From: an uncultured Alistipes sp.
Lineage (GTDB): Bacteria > Bacteroidota > Bacteroidia > Bacteroidales > Rikenellaceae
Direction: 5' to 3'
Assembly: GCF_902388705.1 (NCBI RefSeq)
Contig: NZ_CABMQJ010000068.1
Coordinates: forward strand, 1 to 9,419
Length of the DNA stretch: 9,419 bases
The position numbers and the translations under genes are program-made. Of the stretch, positions 5,542 through 9,419 are shown in pieces (position 1 is the first letter of the stretch; each line of letters opens with the position of its first letter). A model generated the notes under the pieces. That model saw only the letters and a program-made list of their open reading frames with translations. It ran no database searches and was not told where the DNA came from.

Positions 5542-6768
5542 GTGGAAAACTGGAAAAAGACATTCGCCGTTATCTGGAGCGGGCAGCTGGTATCGATATT
5601 AAGCAGCTCGGTCGTCGGCTTCGCGATCATCTTCTGGATGAGCATCGAAACCGGCTCGGCCGAGGTGCTGGCGCTGGCCGCCATTGCGGGCATGCTGCCA
5701 CAGTCGCTGCTGGGGCCGTTCGTGGGGGTTTACGTCGACCGCTGGGACCGCAAGCTGACGATGATACTCGCCGACAGTTTCATCGCGCTCTGCACGCTGG
5801 CTCTGGCCGTGCTGTTCTGGCTCGAAGCGGCGCAGATGTGGCATATCTATGTCCTGCTGGCCTGCCGCTCGGTGGGGTCGGCTTTCCACACGCCGGCCAT
5901 GCAGGCCTCGGTGCCGCTGCTGGCGCCCGAGAAACAACTGACGCGCATCGCCGGCATCAACCAAATCATCAGTTCGCTGTCGAACATCGTCGGCCCGGCG
6001 TTCGGGGCCCTGCTCATCAGCCTGACGGGAATCGGCAATATCCTGCTGCTGGATGTCGCAGGCGCCGTCGCGGCCTGCACCGCCCTGCTCTTCGTCCGGA
6101 TTCCCAACCCGGAGCGGAGCACGCTCAAGCACGACCTGTGGCGCGAGTTCCGCGAGGGATTCGGCGCCATGCACGCCATTCCGGGCATGGGCTGGTTCTT
6201 CACGCTGGCCATCCTCGTATGGTTTTTCATCATGCCCGTGGGCGTGATGTTCCCGCTGATGACCCTGCAGCACTTCGGCGGCGACGCCTACGACATGAGC
6301 CTGATCGAAATCGTCTGGGGAGGCGGGGCGCTCATCGGCGGCGCCGTCATGGGCATCCGCACCTACCGCGTCAACCGCATCGTGCTGGTGAACCTGATGT
6401 ACCTGACCATCGGACTGTCGTTCGCCGCGTCGGGCATGCTGCCGCCGACGGCATTCGTCTGGTTCGCACTGCTCTCCACGGTGGAGGGCATCACCAGCAG
6501 CGTGTTCAACGCATCGTTCGTATCCGTGATACAAAGCCGCATAGACGCGGGCGTACTGGGACGCGTGATGTCGCTCTATTACAGTTTCGGGCTGCTTCCC
6601 TCGGCAATCGGACTGCTCGGCACGGGGTTCCTGGCCGAAAATGTCGGGCTCACGACCACGTTCGTCATCGCCGGCAGCATCATCTTCGTCATCGGGTTGG
6701 CGGCGTTCTGCATTCCATCGGTCATGCGGCTCGACCGGCAGCAGCCCGGCGAAGCGCGAGCGGAATAA
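5542..6768 (+). CDS. MFS efflux transporter, Mef(A)/MFS_3-like
   Basis: This 408-residue inner-membrane protein, predicted to have about 12 helices, belongs to the major facilitator superfamily. It resembles macrolide-efflux Mef(A)-type and MFS_3 transporters in length and in several segments: NWKKTFAVIWSGQ near the start, motif A GVYVDRWDRK (62-71), RSVGSAFHTPAMQA (around 109-122), and LGRVMSLYYSFGLL in the second half. Such proteins export small hydrophobic compounds using the proton gradient; the substrate here is unknown and macrolide resistance should not be assumed. The start is GTG at 5542, which gives the N-terminus matching the family. It lies 15 nt after the lipoprotein gene and is the last gene of the operon. 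It cannot plausibly export the protease, which has its own Sec signal. Confidence 0.88.
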   Translation: MENWKKTFAVIWSGQLVSILSSSVVGFAIIFWMSIETGSAEVLALAAIAGMLPQSLLGPFVGVYVDRWDRKLTMILADSFIALCTLALAVLFWLEAAQMWHIYVLLACRSVGSAFHTPAMQASVPLLAPEKQLTRIAGINQIISSLSNIVGPAFGALLISLTGIGNILLLDVAGAVAACTALLFVRIPNPERSTLKHDLWREFREGFGAMHAIPGMGWFFTLAILVWFFIMPVGVMFPLMTLQHFGGDAYDMSLIEIVWGGGALIGGAVMGIRTYRVNRIVLVNLMYLTIGLSFAASGMLPPTAFVWFALLSTVEGITSSVFNASFVSVIQSRIDAGVLGRVMSLYYSFGLLPSAIGLLGTGFLAENVGLTTTFVIAGSIIFVIGLAAFCIPSVMRLDRQQPGEARAE

Positions 6769-6784
6769 AGGCGGCAGGATAGAC

Positions 6785-6847
6785 GGCAAGGACAGGCAGA
6801 AAAAAACAGGCAACAAGGACGGGCAACAAGGACGGGAGAAAAGGACA
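6785..6847 (+). repeat. Degenerate 13-bp tandem repeat, purine-rich
   Basis: Two perfect copies of GGCAACAAGGACG (6809-6821 and 6822-6834) are followed by a variant, GGAGAAAAGGACA (6835-6847). They are preceded by related pieces, GGCAAGGACAG (6785-6795) and an A-rich GGCAGA unit (6795-6808). Related AGGACGGGAGG pieces recur to about 6880. The plus strand here is strongly purine-biased. The tract is noncoding: it lies between the transporter stop and the shared terminator. Confidence 0.75.
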
Positions 6848-6955
6848 GAAGGAAAAACCAACCGCAGGACGGGAGGAAAACCGGGCGGCAGCCGGATACG
6901 GGCCGCAACAGGCAGGTGCAACGGCCGTACACGCGGACACAACGACCACACGCGG

Positions 6956-6986
6956 GGCCCTACCCGACCGGGCGTCCCGCAGGGCC
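6956..6986. other. GC-rich inverted repeat before the shared terminator
   Basis: GGCCCT (6956-6961) can pair with AGGGCC (6981-6986), and the enclosed CCCG (6963-6966) and CGGG (6969-6972) add further self-complementarity. It immediately precedes the bidirectional terminator. No function is evident. Confidence 0.3.
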
Positions 6987-6992
6987 GGGCAT

Positions 6993-7027
6993 AAAAAAAG
7001 GCGGTGCGAAATTCGCACCGCCTTTTT
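6993..7027. terminator. Bidirectional rho-independent terminator
   Basis: A stem of GGCGGTGCG (7000-7008) and CGCACCGCC (7014-7022) encloses AAATT. It is preceded by seven A residues (6993-6999) and followed by five T residues (7023-7027), so on each strand a GC-rich hairpin is followed by a T run. It can end the protease operon from the left and the lipoprotein gene (7983-7042, minus strand) from the right; the latter's stop is 14 bp away. Confidence 0.92.
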
Positions 7028-7041
7028 CGTATCGCCGGAGA

Positions 7042-7983
7042 TTAAATCGTCACCGTATTGCCGTTGTAGCTGATTGTCTGCTGCACTTTCGTGCCGGCCT
7101 CGTTGACCGTCCACTCGACAGTCACGCGCGGCGAGGGATAGAGGCTGAAATTGTAGTTGTCGAGCAGCTCGGCAGTAACCTTGCCGGTACGGATGCTGGT
7201 CGTTCCGTAATATTCGCCGTTGGACATGCTGAAACTCATCCTCGTGGAAGAAGCGCCGTCGTACGTATTGAACGTAGCGCCGTTGGCCGAGCCGTTGAAC
7301 ATGAACTTCTTGCCTACGCAGTCGGAGAAGGCGAAGTTTGCATTCTCGGGTTTCAGGGTAAAACGGCCGTTCCAGTCGGAAACGAGTTTCTCCGCATTGG
7401 AAATATAGGACTTCTGGCCCGCAATGCTGATTGCATAGGTACCGTCGCCCTCGTTGTAGATTTCCGTCGAACCGCCCGTAAGGATGATATTGTCCCCGTT
7501 GGTATTGCCGTTGTACGCCATCTTCAGCCCGTCCTCGAAGGTAATCGACCAGGGATTCGCCGTGCTGGCGTCGACCAACTGCTCCGCACCGTGGGTATCG
7601 ATCAGCACGACACCCTCGCGCGTGTAGTAATCGATATCGGTATATCCGGGGAAAAACTCGATTTTGTATCCGGTTGCGGTCTTCGTGAGTTTCGTCGAGA
7701 TGCCCAGCAGGCGATCCATCACGTTCACCTTGTCGACCACGAGGTTGTCCAAATCTTCCACCTCCACTTTGCCCTGCTTCTTGGCTTCGCCCAGCAGCAG
7801 CGCCAGGCGCATGCCGATATTGGCCTGCTGCATGGCCACGAAATTCTGGTTCATAGCACCCTGGTAGATATTCACTCCCGGCTGTACGGGCTGCAACTTC
7901 TTATAGGTGCTGTCCTCTTTGATACACCCGCTAAAAATCAGCGACATAGCTACCGCTGCTACAAACAAAACCTTCTTCATCAT
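7042..7983 (-). CDS. Lipoprotein of unknown function, probably surface-exposed
   Basis: I cannot place this 313-residue protein in a family with certainty; it resembles the many Bacteroidales DUF-type lipoproteins. It starts MMKKVLF with a hydrophobic core and FSGC, giving a lipid anchor at Cys20 (the second Met, at 7980, may be the true start). The mature N-terminus Cys-Ile-Lys-Glu-Asp fits the K-(D/E)2 lipoprotein export signal described for Bacteroidetes, which suggests display on the cell surface. A helical region follows (about 38-100, with QGAMNQNFVAMQQANIGMRLALLLGEA). After it comes a long part rich in Gly, Asn, Thr and aromatic residues and probably beta-stranded, ending in a run of short strands (VEWTVNE, QQTISYNG). 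It is followed by the bidirectional terminator, and lies 78 bp downstream of the DUF2147 gene. Confidence 0.85.
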   Translation of the reverse strand: MMKKVLFVAAVAMSLIFSGCIKEDSTYKKLQPVQPGVNIYQGAMNQNFVAMQQANIGMRLALLLGEAKKQGKVEVEDLDNLVVDKVNVMDRLLGISTKLTKTATGYKIEFFPGYTDIDYYTREGVVLIDTHGAEQLVDASTANPWSITFEDGLKMAYNGNTNGDNIILTGGSTEIYNEGDGTYAISIAGQKSYISNAEKLVSDWNGRFTLKPENANFAFSDCVGKKFMFNGSANGATFNTYDGASSTRMSFSMSNGEYYGTTSIRTGKVTAELLDNYNFSLYPSPRVTVEWTVNEAGTKVQQTISYNGNTVTI

Positions 7984-8011
7984 ATTGAATTTTTAAATAA
8001 TATTTGTGATA

Positions 8012-8044
8012 TAAACGTATAATATCGGAAAATACTGCGTCGAA
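8012..8044 (-). promoter_or_regulatory. Candidate promoter of the surface lipoprotein gene
   Basis: On the minus strand TTCG (8044-8041), a 21-bp spacer and TACGTTTA (8019-8012) each match the Bacteroidetes promoter elements with one mismatch. Transcription would start near 8005, about 25 nt before the start codon. It would allow expression independent of the DUF2147 gene upstream. Confidence 0.45.
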
Positions 8045-8061
8045 CGGGAAAAATTATGCAT

Positions 8062-8514
8062 TTATTCGACTTTCGTCCAGTAAACCGAGCGGCTGAAGCC
8101 GAGCAGCGAGCCCCTGACGCGCAGCGTGCGCTCGTCCTCGAACGACACCTCGACCTTGTAGCTTTTGCCTTTGGTCGGATCGTAGACGCGGCCGCCGTTC
8201 CACACCCCTTTGGCCGCATCGTATTTCACGCCGTCGACCACCACCACGCGGTCGGCACGCACCGAGCGCTTCGACTTGTCGGGATTCTTCACGTCCAGTT
8301 TGGGCGTTCCGTCGGGGTTGTCGGGGTTCTTGAGCCAGACAATCTGCCCGCGGTAGCTTCCGTCCGCCCGGCGTGTAAACTCCACTTTCGACTCCTTGCC
8401 CTCCTCCACGGCCTTGTAAGTGCCGAGTATGCGGTCGGCATCCTGCGCCGAAACGCCCGCAGCCGCAAAAAGCGCAACAACCAGCACGAGAAGCCCCTTA
8501 TAAGTCGGTTTCAT
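8062..8514 (-). CDS. DUF2147-family periplasmic protein
   Basis: This 150-residue protein matches the DUF2147 pattern. ILGTYKAVEEGKESKVEF opens the mature part. It is followed by DGSYRGQIVWLKNPDNPDGTPKLD, then VWNGGRVYDPTKGKSYKVEV, and last TLRVRGSLLGFSRSVYW, whose RGSLLGFSR-W ending is characteristic. A Sec signal peptide (MKPTYKGLLV..., cleaved after GVSAQ or VSA, about residue 22-24) sends it to the periplasm; there is no lipobox. The family is predicted to form a lipocalin-like beta barrel, but its biochemical role is not established. I chose the ATG at 8514 rather than the longer start at 8559 because a -7 promoter element lies at 8547-8540, between the two, and because 8514 gives a clean signal peptide. 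Confidence 0.85.
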   Translation of the reverse strand: MKPTYKGLLVLVVALFAAAGVSAQDADRILGTYKAVEEGKESKVEFTRRADGSYRGQIVWLKNPDNPDGTPKLDVKNPDKSKRSVRADRVVVVDGVKYDAAKGVWNGGRVYDPTKGKSYKVEVSFEDERTLRVRGSLLGFSRSVYWTKVE

Positions 8515-8539
8515 TCTTTTTTCAAATTCGATTGCAGCC

Positions 8540-8547
8540 CAAAGGTA
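8540..8547 (-). promoter_or_regulatory. -7 element of the DUF2147 gene
   Basis: On the minus strand TACCTTTG is an exact TAnnTTTG match, 25 bp before the ATG at 8514. No good TTTG is seen 19-21 bp further upstream, so the -33 half is weak. It rules out the alternative upstream start at 8559. Confidence 0.6.
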
Positions 8548-8601
8548 CGAATATTTCATATTTTTTCACTATATTGGTCATGTAATGTATAATATTTGAG
8601 C

Positions 8602-9345
8602 ATGTACCCAAAACTCTTATTGCTTATGTCCATCCTATCGTTCTTCGGATGCGGAAAGAAAGCGCCCGAATACCCGGCCGACACGCTGACGACGCGTGAC
8701 GGCACGCAGCTCACGATCACGTTTTTCAAACACGCCTCACTCTCGCTGGAAGCGGACGGCAAATACATTTACGTCGACCCGGTGAGCGGATACGCCGATT
8801 ACGCCGCACTGCCCAAAGCCGACGTCGTGCTCGTCACCCACTCGCACTACGACCATCTGGACGTGGCCGCCGTGGAGGCCCTCCAGACGCCGCAGACCGA
8901 AATACTCTGCGACCGCACGTCGGCCGAGGCTTTCGAGATGAACTGCTACACGATGCGGCCCGGCAGCGTGGCCACCCCGCGCGATTACCTGAAAGTCGAA
9001 GCCGTAGCGGCCTACAACACGAGTGCCGGGCACCTGCAATTCCACCCCAAAGACCGGGAGGACTGCGGTTACATCCTCACCGTGGGCGGGTCGCGCATCT
9101 ACATCGCGGGCGACACCGAACCGACACCGGAGCTGAAAGCGCTGAAAAACATCGACATCGCGTTCCTGCCCGTCAACCAGCCCTACACGATGACCGTCGA
9201 GCAGGCCGTCGAGGCCGTCAAGGCTATCCGGCCCGCGATTTTCTACCCGTACCACTACGGCGAGGTGGAGGAAAAGACCGACATCGACCGCCTGGTGCGC
9301 GAACTGGAGGGCGTGACCGAAGTCCGCGTGCGGCCGATGGAGTGA
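8602..9345 (+). CDS. Metallo-beta-lactamase-fold hydrolase, lipoprotein (UlaG/UPF0173-like)
   Basis: This 247-residue protein has the metallo-beta-lactamase fold of the UlaG/UPF0173 (COG2220) type. The metal-binding motif THSHYDHLD (79-87) supplies His80, His82, Asp84 and His85. His139 in SAGHLQFHP, Asp171 in GDTE and His218 in PYHYGE are the likely remaining ligands. These enzymes hydrolyse phosphoesters, lactones or similar bonds; the substrate is unknown. Most relatives are cytoplasmic, whereas this one starts with a lipoprotein signal (MYPKLLLL...SFFGC, anchor Cys17). The residues after Cys, GKKAPEYP, show no surface-export motif, so a periplasmic membrane anchor is likely. The start is ATG at 8602; a TTG six bases upstream in frame is less plausible. 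It is divergent from the DUF2147 gene. Confidence 0.9.
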   Translation: MYPKLLLLMSILSFFGCGKKAPEYPADTLTTRDGTQLTITFFKHASLSLEADGKYIYVDPVSGYADYAALPKADVVLVTHSHYDHLDVAAVEALQTPQTEILCDRTSAEAFEMNCYTMRPGSVATPRDYLKVEAVAAYNTSAGHLQFHPKDREDCGYILTVGGSRIYIAGDTEPTPELKALKNIDIAFLPVNQPYTMTVEQAVEAVKAIRPAIFYPYHYGEVEEKTDIDRLVRELEGVTEVRVRPME

Positions 9346-9419
9346 GCGATGCCCGGCGGCCGCGGGAAGCGGCAGCCCGGAAACCGGGGAAAAACCGCCG
9401 GTAAAAACATGCAGGCGGG
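9346..9419. other. GC-rich end of window, no gene seen
   Basis: The last 74 bp contain no gene start that can be supported. CCCGG (9376-9380) and CCGGG (9384-9388) can form a 5-bp hairpin with loop AAA. It is followed by A residues rather than T, so it is not a convincing terminator for the gene ending at 9345. Confidence 0.5.

Noticed and set aside
5599..6951. 450-codon open frame on the minus strand opposite the transporter gene
   Set aside because: Its product is a low-complexity string rich in Arg, Gln, His, Asp and Glu, the usual shadow of a GC-rich gene. The plus strand encodes a clear transporter.
6916..8022. 368-codon plus-strand open frame opposite the unknown lipoprotein gene
   Set aside because: It crosses the bidirectional terminator and mirrors the lipoprotein gene, which has a proper signal peptide and lipobox.

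Overview
The window looks like chromosomal DNA from a gut Bacteroidales bacterium, most likely an Alistipes-type member of the Rikenellaceae. This is inferred from three things: the 5' end of a 16S rRNA gene (minus strand, window start) with the Bacteroidales-type GATGAACGCTAGCGGCAGGCC start, GC-rich coding sequence, and repeated Bacteroidetes-type promoters (-33 TTTG, 19-21 bp spacer, -7 TAnnTTTG) with few strong Shine-Dalgarno sites. No mobile element, CRISPR array, tRNA or integrase was found. Most of the window is ordinary housekeeping and cell-envelope sequence, and no clearly new multi-gene system is visible.

Layout. Positions 1-637 hold the 16S 5' end, its leader and an AT-rich control region with three imperfect tandem copies of a ~112-bp unit, each carrying a well-formed promoter firing towards the 16S gene. 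A YiiX-like cysteine-hydrolase lipoprotein (638-1270, +) meets a MgtC/SapB-family membrane protein (1929-1267, -), with their stop codons overlapping. The MgtC gene is divergent from rpmI-rplT (2179-2809, +; ribosomal proteins L35 and L20), which have their own promoter and a strong terminator but no infC next to them.

Positions 2963-6768 (+) form a probable three-gene operon: a secreted M6-family metalloprotease, a small lipoprotein of unknown function, and a Mef(A)-like major facilitator efflux protein starting with GTG. It is followed by a degenerate 13-bp repeat tract and a hairpin flanked by A and T runs (6993-7027) that can terminate transcription from both sides.

From the other side come two minus-strand genes: an unrecognised lipoprotein with a surface-export-like signal (7983-7042) and a DUF2147-family periplasmic protein (8514-8062). 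Divergent from the latter is a lipoprotein with a metallo-beta-lactamase fold (8602-9345, +). The window ends in 74 bp of GC-rich sequence with no gene.

Taken together the non-ribosomal genes are envelope functions: four lipoproteins, one secreted protease, one periplasmic protein and two inner-membrane proteins. Apart from the protease operon and the ribosomal pair, adjacency gives little evidence that they cooperate.
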